A stretch of 64,000 nt of DNA, taken from assembly GCF_014649995.1 (NCBI RefSeq), contig NZ_BMUC01000025.1, forward strand, positions 1,822 through 65,821, read 5' to 3'. The translations under genes and the position numbers were made by a program. The DNA is from Streptomyces griseoflavus. GTDB taxonomy: Bacteria; Actinomycetota; Actinomycetes; Streptomycetales; Streptomycetaceae. This document shows positions 41,264-50,151 of the stretch, piece by piece. Within the stretch, counting starts at the first letter, position 1; every line of letters starts with the position of its first letter. The notes beneath the pieces were generated by a model that worked only from the letters and a program-made list of their open reading frames with translations, was not told where the DNA came from and did not search any database.

Positions 41264-43029
41264 GCACCGCCACCGCCACTTCCGCCGCCCCCGTCACCGG
41301 CGAAGCGGACGCACCCGCGCGAGGCGCGCTGCGCGCTCTCCTCCCCGCCCTCGCCGCACACCGCGCCATGACCGCCCGCACCGGTGCCGCCGCACTCCTC
41401 GAACAGGGCTCCCTCGTCGCGCTGCTGACGCTCGCCGCGCACACCGTGGGCACCGCCGTCATCGAGGGGCGCGCGCCGTCGGCCGGCACCGTCACCACGC
41501 TCGCCGCCCTCGTCCTGGTACGCGCCCTGATGACCTGGCGGGAGATGGACCTCTCGCACGACCTGGCCTACCGGGTGCTGGCCGCACTGCGGGTACGCGT
41601 CTTCGACGGACTCGCCCGCAGCGCGCCCGCCCGGGTCGCGGGCCGCCGCAGCGGCGACCTCGCCGCCACCGCCATGGCCGACGTGGAGGCCCTGGAGTTC
41701 TTCTACGCCCACACCACCGCCCAACTCCTCGCGGCCGGAACGGTCTTCACCGGCGGATCCGTGGTCCTCGCCACGGTCGAGCCGTGGCTGCTGGCGCCCG
41801 TGCTGCCGGTCGCGGCCCTCCTCGCCGCGGCGCCCTTCGCGGACGCCCGCGTACGCACCGCACGCGGCGGCCGCACCCGGAGGGCCGTGGCCGGGCTGTC
41901 GGCCGACACGGTGGAGACCGTCGACGGGCTGCGTGAACTCCTCGCGTTCGGGGCCCTGGCCGAACGCCGCCGGGGACTGGCGGAGCGTGGGCGGCAGGTG
42001 GGCGCGGCCCAGCGCGCCGAGGCGACCTGGGAAGCCGTCGCCGCCGCGGGCCGCGACCTCCTCATCGTGGCCGCGGTCGTCGGCGTGGTCGCCGCCGCCG
42101 CGCAGTCCGTGACCTCCGGCCGCCTGCACGGCGCGTGGGCGCCGGCGGCGATGGCCCTGTCCCTGTCCGTCCTCGGCCCGGTCGCGGAGTCGGCCCGCGC
42201 CCTCAGCCGGGCCGTGGCGCTGCGCGCCGCGGCCTCCCGCGTCGGCGCGGCCGTCAGGGCTCCGGCTCTCGCCCCGCCGCCCACCGCACCGCGCCCCCTG
42301 CCTCCCGGGCCGCTGGGTGTCCGACTGCACCGGGTCAGGTTCGACTACGGCGGCGGCACCGTGCTGGACGGCGTCGACCTCACCGTCCCCCCGGGGACGA
42401 CACTCGCCCTCGTCGGCGCCTCCGGTGCCGGCAAGTCGACCTGCGCCCACCTGCTGGCCCGCTTCTGGGACCCGTCCTCCGGCGCGGTCCGGCTGCTGCC
42501 CGCCGACGGCGAGCCCGTGGACCTGCGGGACGTGGACGACGCGGAACTGCGGCGCGCGGTGGTACTGGTGGGACAGGACACGCCCCTCTTCCACGGCACC
42601 CTCGCCGAGAACCTGCGGCTCGCCGCACCCGAGGCCGACGACCGGGCGCTGGCCGAGGCGGCACGGCTGTGCGGAGTCGACCGGATCGCCCCGATGGACA
42701 CCCTCGTCGGAGAGCGGGGCGCCACGCTCTCGGGGGGCCAGCGGGCCCGCGTCGCCCTGGCCCGCGCCCTGCTGGTCCGGCCGCGGGTCCTCATCATGGA
42801 CGAGTCCACCGCTCACCTGGACAACACCGGCGACGCCGAACTCGCCACCGCGCTCCGGCGGGAGGCGCGCACGACGATCGTCATCGCACACCGCCCGGCC
42901 GCCATGCGCCGTGCCGACCGCATCGCCGTCCTCGAAGGGGGCCGCGTCACGGAGGAGGGAACCTGGGAGGAACTCACGAGCCGCCCCGGCGGCGCCCTCA
43001 GCCGTGTCCTCACCACCTCCCCCTCATGA
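41260..43029 (+). CDS. Exporter-fold ABC transporter, membrane+ATPase subunit 2
   Basis: 589 residues. An Ala/Thr-rich front of 25 residues precedes six helices and the ATPase with Walker A GASGAGKST, LSGGQ, VLIMDESTAHLD and IAHRP. Both half-transporters keep the catalytic Glu after Walker B, so neither site is obviously degenerate. ATG 41260 overlaps the previous stop. It is the last gene of the unit, followed by a hairpin. Confidence 0.9.
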   Translation: MSTATATSAAPVTGEADAPARGALRALLPALAAHRAMTARTGAAALLEQGSLVALLTLAAHTVGTAVIEGRAPSAGTVTTLAALVLVRALMTWREMDLSHDLAYRVLAALRVRVFDGLARSAPARVAGRRSGDLAATAMADVEALEFFYAHTTAQLLAAGTVFTGGSVVLATVEPWLLAPVLPVAALLAAAPFADARVRTARGGRTRRAVAGLSADTVETVDGLRELLAFGALAERRRGLAERGRQVGAAQRAEATWEAVAAAGRDLLIVAAVVGVVAAAAQSVTSGRLHGAWAPAAMALSLSVLGPVAESARALSRAVALRAAASRVGAAVRAPALAPPPTAPRPLPPGPLGVRLHRVRFDYGGGTVLDGVDLTVPPGTTLALVGASGAGKSTCAHLLARFWDPSSGAVRLLPADGEPVDLRDVDDAELRRAVVLVGQDTPLFHGTLAENLRLAAPEADDRALAEAARLCGVDRIAPMDTLVGERGATLSGGQRARVALARALLVRPRVLIMDESTAHLDNTGDAELATALRREARTTIVIAHRPAAMRRADRIAVLEGGRVTEEGTWEELTSRPGGALSRVLTTSPS

Positions 43030-43032
43030 GCA

Positions 43033-43071
43033 CGGCACTTCGCCCGGGGGGCCGAACCCGGGGAGGTGCCG
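43033..43071. terminator. Convergent terminator after the metallophore-type operon
   Basis: CGGCAC (43033-43038) pairs with GTGCCG (43066-43071), enclosing a second stem CCCGGG/CCCGGG. It lies between the ABC transporter gene and the convergent alpha-galactosidase gene. Confidence 0.6.
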
Positions 43072-43138
43072 CGGGCGCGCACGAGCACCCGGCTCCGAGG
43101 GCCCCGGAAGCGCCGTTCACCGAGGCCGGCTCTACGCC

Positions 43139-45319
43139 TCAGACCCGCGGTGCGATCCGCCGGACCTCGATCAGCGCGAGGCTTTCCGGATGCAGCGTCG
43201 GCGCCTGGACGCCGAGCGCGGACAGGACGCGGCCCGGCAGTTCGACGCCCTCGGGCGTCCACCAGGGGAGCGGGCTGGTGACCGGGCCGCGGGTCGCGTC
43301 CCCCGGCGGCAGCGGCGTCACGGTGTAGCGCGCGTCCTCCGCCAGACCGGGCAGGCGCACGCGGCCCGTCGGCATCTGCACGCTCGTGGCCCTCTGCACC
43401 ACCGCGTACACGGCGTGGGACCGGTCGGGGGCCACGACGCCGTGCACGAGTACGGCAGGATCGTGGGAGTCGCCGTGGACCACGGTTCCCCCGTGCAGCA
43501 GCGGCCGGAGCCGCTTGTGGACCGCGATCCACTCGGCGAGCCGGCGGCGCTCGTCGGGCGTCGCCAGGGTCAGGTCCCACTCGATGCCCAGGTGGCCGAA
43601 GAACGCGGTGCCGGCGCGGAAGTCGAGGCCGTGCGTGCGGCCCGTGGTGTGCGCGGCGGGGGCGCCGACGTGCGCGCCCATCAGCTCGGGAGGCAGCAAC
43701 AGGCCCGTCCAGAGCTGGATCTGCTGCCGTTCCAGCGCGTCGATGCAGTCGCTCGTCCACACCCGGTCGCTGCGTTCGAGGATGCCCAGGTCCACCCGGG
43801 CGCCGCCGGACGAGCACGACTCGATCTCCAGCCCGGGACGGCGCCGGCGCAGCTCGTCCATCAGCGCGTACACCGCGGTGGTCTGCGCGTGCACCCCGGC
43901 CACGCCGGACGGGCCGCTGCCCGCGTCGATGAGGTCGCGGTTGTGGTCCCACTTGAGGTAGTCGACGGCGTACTCGCCCACCAGGGCGTCCAGGCGTTCG
44001 AGCACGTACGCGTACGCCTCCGGCCGGCCCAGGTCGAGCACCTGCTGGTGCCGGGCCTCCGGCGGCATGCGCCCGGCAGCGGACAGGATCCACTCCGGAC
44101 GGGACCGGGCCAGATCCGAGTCGGGGTTGATCATCTCCGGCTCGACCCAGAGACCGAACTGCAGTCCGCGGGAACGGACGTGCTCGACGAGCGGATGCAG
44201 CCCGTCCGGCCAGATCTCGGGGTCCACGTACCAGTCGCCCAGGCCGGCCCGGTCGTCGCGACGGCCGCGGAACCATCCGTCGTCCAGGACGAACCGCTCG
44301 GCTCCGACCTCCGCCGCCGCGTCCGCCAGGGCGGTCAGGGTGCCGAGGTCCTGCCGGAAGTAGACCGCCTCCCAGGTGTTGAGCGTCACGGGTCGCAAAG
44401 TGGCCGGGTGGTGGGGGCGCTGCCGCAGGTACGTGTGGAAGCGTGCCGCCATGTCGTCCAGACCCCGGCCGTACGAGCCCAGCAGCCACGGGGTCGTGTA
44501 CGCGGCACCGGGACCGAGGCGCATCTCGCCCGGCAGCAGCAGCTCGCCACCGCCGAGGAGGCAAACCCCGGAGTTCGTCCGCTCGGCGAAGGTGCGGTGG
44601 TTGCCGCTCCACGCGACGTGCAGGCTCCACACCTCACCGCCGCGGAAGCCGAAGCCCCGCTCGCCCACCGCGTGCAGGAGGGTGGCGTCGACTCCGGTAC
44701 GTCCGCGCCGGTTCTCCCGCAGGTGTGTGCCGAGGGTGAACTCATGCCGTTGCGGGGACCGTTCACGCAGGTGGCGGCCGGTCAGGTCGAGCACCTCGGC
44801 GGCGTGGGCGGGCACCGGCAGGGCGAGCTGCAGCGCGTCCAGCGTGTAGGGGCCCTCGCCCTGGTTGGTGAGGCGCGCACGCTGGCGGACGAGACCGGAG
44901 GGAGTCAGCTCCAGTTCCCACCGCAGGCCGAGCCCGGCCTGTTCGTCCGTGGCCTCGACCGTCAGTGAGCGGGGGCCCGGGAACCGCAGTTCCCGCACGG
45001 TGAAGGAGCTGGAGAAGGCGGCGCCCTCGCGGTGGCCGGAGAGTCCCGGGGTGCCGAGCCAGCCGGCCGACTGCTCGGGCAGCACGCTCACGGGCACCGG
45101 GACGTCGGGGACGCTGGTGCCCAGCTCGGCGACGCTCGCCGTGGCGAGGGTGGCGAGGGCGGCGAGGTCGCCCCCACCGCCCGGGGTGTCCCCGCCCAGG
45201 TCTCCGAGGTCGGCTCCCCAGTGCAGTACCCGTGGGAGGCGGGGCCCCGCGCAGTCGAGGACCAGGCTGGTGCCCCCCGAACGGAGATGGAGCAGGTGGG
45301 AAGAACGGTCGATGGTCAC
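43139..45319 (-). CDS. Alpha-galactosidase, GH36
   Basis: 726 residues, cytoplasmic (no signal peptide). GH36 layout: an N-terminal beta-sandwich, then the TIM barrel with RFVLDDGWF, LWVEPEMINPDSDLA, the nucleophile Asp in VDYLKWDHNR near residue 459, ESCSSGGARVDLG, and the acid/base Asp in TSDCIDALER near 523. It removes terminal alpha-galactose from raffinose-type sugars or galactomannan oligomers. GTG 45319 has AAGGAG seven bases upstream and overlaps the DeoR gene stop. It is last in a six-gene minus-strand operon. Confidence 0.93.
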   Translation of the reverse strand: MTIDRSSHLLHLRSGGTSLVLDCAGPRLPRVLHWGADLGDLGGDTPGGGGDLAALATLATASVAELGTSVPDVPVPVSVLPEQSAGWLGTPGLSGHREGAAFSSSFTVRELRFPGPRSLTVEATDEQAGLGLRWELELTPSGLVRQRARLTNQGEGPYTLDALQLALPVPAHAAEVLDLTGRHLRERSPQRHEFTLGTHLRENRRGRTGVDATLLHAVGERGFGFRGGEVWSLHVAWSGNHRTFAERTNSGVCLLGGGELLLPGEMRLGPGAAYTTPWLLGSYGRGLDDMAARFHTYLRQRPHHPATLRPVTLNTWEAVYFRQDLGTLTALADAAAEVGAERFVLDDGWFRGRRDDRAGLGDWYVDPEIWPDGLHPLVEHVRSRGLQFGLWVEPEMINPDSDLARSRPEWILSAAGRMPPEARHQQVLDLGRPEAYAYVLERLDALVGEYAVDYLKWDHNRDLIDAGSGPSGVAGVHAQTTAVYALMDELRRRRPGLEIESCSSGGARVDLGILERSDRVWTSDCIDALERQQIQLWTGLLLPPELMGAHVGAPAAHTTGRTHGLDFRAGTAFFGHLGIEWDLTLATPDERRRLAEWIAVHKRLRPLLHGGTVVHGDSHDPAVLVHGVVAPDRSHAVYAVVQRATSVQMPTGRVRLPGLAEDARYTVTPLPPGDATRGPVTSPLPWWTPEGVELPGRVLSALGVQAPTLHPESLALIEVRRIAPRV

Positions 45320-46173
45320 GTGCGTGCTCCTTCGATCGGTCGGGGAGGGGCGGGAGGACGACGGGAAACCGCCCGCGGTGAGGAGCGGGACGGCTTGGCC
45401 ACGATCAGTTCGCCGACGCCGTGTTCCAGCACGTCACGGCCGTGCCGGTCGATGCCCGAGTCGGTGATGAGCACGTCGGCCGCCCCCAGCGGGGCGATGC
45501 CGGCCGGGCCGGTCGTGTTCCACTTGGTGTGGTCGGCCAGCACCACGGTGCGTCGCGCCGAGCGGCACATCGCCCGGTTCGTCTCCGCCTCCTCCGGGTT
45601 CGGCGTGGTGAAGCCGCTGCGCGCGTCCATGCCGTGCACCCCCATGAACAGCACGTCGACGTGGAGCGTCCTCAGCGCGGTGACCGCTACCGGCCCCACC
45701 AGCGCGTCGGAAGGGGTGCGCACACCACCGGTGAGCACCACCGTCCGCCCCCGCCGCCGGTGGATGTGCAGGACCTGTGCCACCTGCACACTGTTGGTGA
45801 CCACCGTGATGTCCGGGACGTCCACGAGGTGCCGGGCGAGCGTCCACGTGGTCGTCCCCGCGGTCAGGCCGACCGCCGAGCCCGGAGTGACGAGCCGGGC
45901 GGCCGCGGCCGCGATCGCCTCCTTGGCCGGCACCTGCCGGGACCGCTTCTCCGTGAACGCCGGCTCCGCGGTGCCGTCGTGCGCCGCAGTGACCGCGCCG
46001 CCGTGGACCTTGTCGAGCCGGCCCCGCCGCGCGAGCGTCTCCAGGTCGCGCCGGATCGTCATGTGGGACACGTCGAACCGCTCGGTCAGCGCGCTCACCC
46101 GTATCGATCCGTGCTCCCGGACGAGCTGGGCGATGTTCTCCTGCCGCTGCCTGGCGAGCACCGCGTCACCCAC
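45316..46173 (-). CDS. DeoR-family sugar-responsive repressor
   Basis: 285 residues. The HTH is VSALTERFDVSHMTIRRDLE near 25-45, followed by the family's RRGRLDKVHGGAV. The sensor domain shows GLTAGTTTWTLARHL, TVVTNSVQVA and VLADHTKW, which bind a phosphosugar in relatives. An Arg/Pro-rich tail is extra. GTG 46173 overlaps the end of the GH42 gene by eight bases. It lies inside the operon it probably controls, giving self-limiting regulation through a site upstream of the binding-protein gene. Confidence 0.9.
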   Translation of the reverse strand: MGDAVLARQRQENIAQLVREHGSIRVSALTERFDVSHMTIRRDLETLARRGRLDKVHGGAVTAAHDGTAEPAFTEKRSRQVPAKEAIAAAAARLVTPGSAVGLTAGTTTWTLARHLVDVPDITVVTNSVQVAQVLHIHRRRGRTVVLTGGVRTPSDALVGPVAVTALRTLHVDVLFMGVHGMDARSGFTTPNPEEAETNRAMCRSARRTVVLADHTKWNTTGPAGIAPLGAADVLITDSGIDRHGRDVLEHGVGELIVAKPSRSSPRAVSRRPPAPPRPIEGART

Positions 46174-48220
46174 CCGCCGGGCGGGAGCCGCGTTCCCGGA
46201 TCACCGCGACGTCGCCCCCGCGGACGACGATCCCGCCGTCGGCGGTGGCGCCGCTCAGCAGGTCGGTGCCCGCCGCCGGGACGGACACGTCGAGCGGGGA
46301 GTGGTTGATCAGGAACAGGTACGTGGCGTCCGTGCCGCGCCTGCGGACCGCCTCGACCCCGGCCGGGACCTCGGCCGCGGCGGTGACCCCGGCCTCCCGG
46401 CAGACCCGCGCCAGCAGCGTGCGCAGCGCTTCCGCGTCCGGACGCGTCGCCACGTACCAGGACACTCCGTCACCGTGACCGTGCCGCGTGACCGCCGGGT
46501 GCCCGGCGACCGGTCCGCCGGACGACGGGTCCGCCGCGAACGACAGGACCGTCTCGGCTCCCCGCGGTTCGACGAGTTCGGTCCACAGCGTCGCCCCCGA
46601 GCCGTCGGAGAGCCGGACCGTCTCCGCCTCCCGGAGCGGGAAGAACTCGTCCACCCGGATTCCCAGCATGTCCCGGTACGCCCCCGGATGGCCGCCGAGG
46701 CGGACGTGGTCGTGCTCGTCCACCACACCGCTGAAGAAGCCGACGGCCGCGTGCCCGCCGTCCTCGACGAACCCGTTCAGCGCCGCGGCGTGCGCGTCGC
46801 TCGTCAGGCAGAGGCTGGGGACGAGGACCAGCCGGTGGCCGCTCAGATCGCTGCCGGGGTGCACCAGGTCGCAGGTCACGCCCAGCGACCACAGCGCCTC
46901 GTACCAGGCGCGGACCAGGTCGAGGTAGCGCAGGTCCTGTGAGGGGGTGGCGTCCATCTCGAGGGCCCACCAGGCGTTCCAGTCGAAGAGGAGCGCCACG
47001 TCCGACACCACGCGGGTGCCGCGCACCTCCGCCAGGGCCTTCAGGTCCCGGCCGAGAGCGGTCACCTCGCGCCAGGTCCTGGTGTCGGTGCCGCCGTGCG
47101 GGAGCATCGCGGAGTGCCACTTCTCGGCGCCGGCCCTCGACTGGCGCCACTGGAAGTACAGGACGCCGTCGGCGCCGCGCGCCACGTGCGCGAGGCTGTT
47201 GCGCCGCATCTGCCCCGGCGTCTTCGCGACGTTGCGGGGCTGCCAGTTCACCGCGGAGGTGGAGTGCTCCATCAGCAGCCACGGAGCGCCGCCGCCCATG
47301 CCGCGCGCGAGGTCGGCGTCGAGGGACAGCCCGATGTGCGCCTCGGGGTCCGCGGCCGTGAGGTACTGGTCGACCGAGACGAAGTCGCACGCCTCGGCGA
47401 GGGAGAACCCGTCGACCTTCTTCTCCAGGGTGACCAGGAGGTTGGTGGTCAGCGGCACACCGGGGGAGAGGCGGCGTACGATCTCCGCCTCGCGCCGGTG
47501 CAGCGCCAGCAGCGCGTCCGAGGAGAACCGCCAGTGGTCCAGCCGCTGGGTGGGGTTCGCCACGGCCGCGGTGGCGCGGGGCGGCATGACCTCCGCCCAG
47601 TCGCCGTACCGCTGGCTCCAGAACGCCGTTCCCCACGCCTCGTTGAGTCCGTCGAGGCCGCCGTACCGCTGTCGCAGCCAGTCCCGGAAGGCCTCGGCAC
47701 TGGTGTCGCAGAAGCAGTGCGCGTTGTGGTTGCCCCATTCGTTGTGCAGGTGCCAGAGGACGAGCGCCGGATGGTCGCGGTACCGCTCCACGATCCGTTC
47801 GGCGAGACGGCCGGCCGCCTCGGCGTACGCGGGGCTGCTCGGGCAGAACGTCTGCCGCGAGCCGTGCGTCAGCCGGACGCCGTCGGAGGTCACCGGCAGC
47901 GCGTCGGGGTGGCGCACCGAGAACCACGGCGGCGGGGACGCCGTGGCCGTCGCCAGGTCGACGGCGATGCCGTTCGCGTGCAGCAGGTCCATGACCTCGT
48001 CGAGCAGGCCGAACTCGTAGGTCCCCGGGCGCGGTTCCAGGAACGCCCAGGAGAAGACCCCGACGGTGACGAGGTTGACGCCGGCCTCACGCATGAGGCG
48101 GACGTCCTCCTCCCACACCTCGCGCGGCCACTGCTCCGGGTTGTAGTCGCCGCCGTAGGCGATGCCGCCGAGCCGGTCGGACAGCTGCTTGAGCGCGTCG
48201 TTGTCGAGCGCGTTGTTCAC
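46166..48220 (-). CDS. Beta-galactosidase, GH42
   Basis: 684 residues. Near the start is GGDYNPEQWPREVWEEDVRL. The acid/base Glu is in LHNEWGNHN near residue 160 and the nucleophile Glu in LLMEHSTSAVNW near 317; a Cys-rich HCFCD follows the first. A trimerisation and a small C-terminal beta domain complete the GH42 set. No signal peptide, so it acts inside on imported beta-galactosides. GTG 48220 overlaps the permease stop (GTGA). Confidence 0.93.
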   Translation of the reverse strand: MNNALDNDALKQLSDRLGGIAYGGDYNPEQWPREVWEEDVRLMREAGVNLVTVGVFSWAFLEPRPGTYEFGLLDEVMDLLHANGIAVDLATATASPPPWFSVRHPDALPVTSDGVRLTHGSRQTFCPSSPAYAEAAGRLAERIVERYRDHPALVLWHLHNEWGNHNAHCFCDTSAEAFRDWLRQRYGGLDGLNEAWGTAFWSQRYGDWAEVMPPRATAAVANPTQRLDHWRFSSDALLALHRREAEIVRRLSPGVPLTTNLLVTLEKKVDGFSLAEACDFVSVDQYLTAADPEAHIGLSLDADLARGMGGGAPWLLMEHSTSAVNWQPRNVAKTPGQMRRNSLAHVARGADGVLYFQWRQSRAGAEKWHSAMLPHGGTDTRTWREVTALGRDLKALAEVRGTRVVSDVALLFDWNAWWALEMDATPSQDLRYLDLVRAWYEALWSLGVTCDLVHPGSDLSGHRLVLVPSLCLTSDAHAAALNGFVEDGGHAAVGFFSGVVDEHDHVRLGGHPGAYRDMLGIRVDEFFPLREAETVRLSDGSGATLWTELVEPRGAETVLSFAADPSSGGPVAGHPAVTRHGHGDGVSWYVATRPDAEALRTLLARVCREAGVTAAAEVPAGVEAVRRRGTDATYLFLINHSPLDVSVPAAGTDLLSGATADGGIVVRGGDVAVIRERGSRPAGG

Positions 48221-49128
48221 GACTTCACCGCTCCCGCCGCGAGGCCGGCCTTCCAGTAGCGCTGGAGCACCAGGAAGGTGATGACGATCGGGACGACCGA
48301 GACGAGCGACCCGGTGAGGCTGAGGATCTGCAGCGACGGGTCGCGGCTGACCTGGGACTGCCAGGTGAACAGGCCCAGGGTGACCGGGTAGAGGCGGTCG
48401 TCCTGGAGCATCACCAGCGGCAGCAGGAAGTTGTTCCAGATGACCACGAACTGGAACAGGAAGATCGTCACCATGGCGGGCGACATCAGCCTCACCGCCA
48501 TGGTGAAGAAGGTACGCAGCTCTCCGGACCCGTCGATGCGGGCCGCCTCCAGGAGTTCGTCGGGCACGGAGGCGGCCGCGAAGATGCGTGAGAGGTAGAC
48601 GCCGAACGGGCTGACGATGCTCGGCAGGAACACCGCCCAGAAGGTGTTGGTGGCGCCCACCTCGGCGAAGAGCAGGAACAGCGGCAGCGCGAGCGCCGTG
48701 GCCGGGACCAGCACTCCGCCGAGTACCACGGAGAAGAGGAACTCCCGCCCGCGGAAACGGTATTTGGCCAGGGCGTAGCCGGCCATGGCGGACAGCAGCG
48801 TCCCGACGGCCGCGCCCGCCCCCGCGTAGAGGAGGCTGTTGAACAGCCAGGGCAGGAAGACGCCGTCCTGTTTGGCGAACAGTGCCCGCAGGTTGTCGGC
48901 CAGGTGGAAGTCGGTGAACCACAGGCCGAACGTGCCGACCAGGTCGCCCTGGCTCTTGGTGGCCGAGACGACCAGCCAGAACACCGGAAGCAGCATGTAG
49001 ACGGCGATCACGGCCAGGAAGCCGGTGGCGACGGCCACCGAGAGACGGCTCTCCCGCGGGCCGCGCGACGCCTGCTTCGAGGCCGGCGCGGGTGCGTGGG
49101 CACCCGCGGTGTCGGTGAGGAGGCTCAT
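48217..49128 (-). CDS. Carbohydrate ABC transporter permease (MalG type)
   Basis: 303 residues, six membrane helices. The EAA loop that contacts the ATPase is ELLEAARIDGSGELRTFF near 200. It forms the channel with the next upstream gene product. ATG 49128 overlaps that gene's stop by ATGA. No ATPase is encoded here; a shared MsiK-type ATPase elsewhere would power it, as is usual in Streptomyces. Confidence 0.93.
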   Translation of the reverse strand: MSLLTDTAGAHAPAPASKQASRGPRESRLSVAVATGFLAVIAVYMLLPVFWLVVSATKSQGDLVGTFGLWFTDFHLADNLRALFAKQDGVFLPWLFNSLLYAGAGAAVGTLLSAMAGYALAKYRFRGREFLFSVVLGGVLVPATALALPLFLLFAEVGATNTFWAVFLPSIVSPFGVYLSRIFAAASVPDELLEAARIDGSGELRTFFTMAVRLMSPAMVTIFLFQFVVIWNNFLLPLVMLQDDRLYPVTLGLFTWQSQVSRDPSLQILSLTGSLVSVVPIVITFLVLQRYWKAGLAAGAVKS

Positions 49129-50072
49129 GACCCGTCCTTTCGACCCGTGAACTTGAGGAACGCGAACGACAGGACGAACGTGGCCAGCGCCAGCGTCACC
49201 GACATGGCGGCGGCCTCGCTGTAGTTGTCCGACGAGGCGAGCGAGTAGGCCGCCAGGTTCGGGGTGTAGGTGCTGGTGACGCTGGTGGAGATGGAGCGCA
49301 GCACCTGCGGCTCGGTGAACAGCTGCAGGGTCCCGATGATCGAGAAGACGCCGGTCAGCATGAGCGCCGGACGCAGGATGGGGATCTTGATGCGCCAGGC
49401 GATCTTCGCCTCGCTCGCCCCGTCCATGCGCGCCGCCTCGTAGATGTCGCCCGGGACGGCCTGCAGCGCGGCGTAGATGATCAGCATGTTGTACCCGGTG
49501 TAGGTCCAGGTGACGATGTTGCCGATGGACCAGAGCATCATCGACGAGCCGAGGAAGTCCGGTGCGGATCCGACCTCGTCGAGCAGCTCCACGACGGGCG
49601 AGAGGCGGGGGTCGTAGAGGAAGGCCCACATGAGCGCCGCGATCACGCCGGGGATGCCGTACGGCACGAAGTAGGCGATGCGGAAGAAGCGCTTGAGGCG
49701 GGCCACCGTGGAGTCCAGCAGCAGCGCGAGCACCAGGGCCAGCAGCAGCATCACAGGGATCTGCACCAGGCCGAAGAGCAGCACCCGGCCGACGCCGGCG
49801 AGGAACTCGCTGTCGCCCAGGACTTCCTTGTACTGGTCGAGGCCGGCGAACACGGTCGTCTTGCGGCCGAAGGTGCCGCCGGTGCGTTCGGTTTTGAGCA
49901 GGCTCTGGTAGAAGGCGTATCCGACCGGAACCAGGGTGAAAAGAACGAAGGGTATGAAGAACGGCAGGAGGAAGACGGCGGGCGCCCAGTTCCGTTTGCG
50001 GCGCGGCGGAGCGGGGGCCGTGGTGGTCTTCGTCGGTGGCGCCGCTGTCGCGGCCGTCCGGTCGGCGGTCAT
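49125..50072 (-). CDS. Carbohydrate ABC transporter permease (MalF type)
   Basis: 315 residues, six helices after a 30-residue basic front. The EAA loop is IYEAARMDGASEAKIAWRI near 220. ATG 50072 follows GGAAGAG. A hairpin lies between it and the upstream binding-protein gene. Confidence 0.93.
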   Translation of the reverse strand: MTADRTAATAAPPTKTTTAPAPPRRKRNWAPAVFLLPFFIPFVLFTLVPVGYAFYQSLLKTERTGGTFGRKTTVFAGLDQYKEVLGDSEFLAGVGRVLLFGLVQIPVMLLLALVLALLLDSTVARLKRFFRIAYFVPYGIPGVIAALMWAFLYDPRLSPVVELLDEVGSAPDFLGSSMMLWSIGNIVTWTYTGYNMLIIYAALQAVPGDIYEAARMDGASEAKIAWRIKIPILRPALMLTGVFSIIGTLQLFTEPQVLRSISTSVTSTYTPNLAAYSLASSDNYSEAAAMSVTLALATFVLSFAFLKFTGRKDGS

Positions 50073-50113
50073 GGCGTGGTCTCTTCCCGGGCTTCCTTGA
50101 CGAGGGGGAGAGG

Positions 50114-50142
50114 ACCGGCGGGCGTGGTGACGCGCCGCCGGT
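50114..50142 (-). promoter_or_regulatory. Intercistronic hairpin between binding protein and permeases
   Basis: ACCGGCGG (50114-50121) pairs with CCGCCGGT (50135-50142). In sugar ABC operons such stems stabilise the upstream message or attenuate downstream expression, giving more binding protein than permease. Confidence 0.45.
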
Positions 50143-50151
50143 TCCCGTCAC

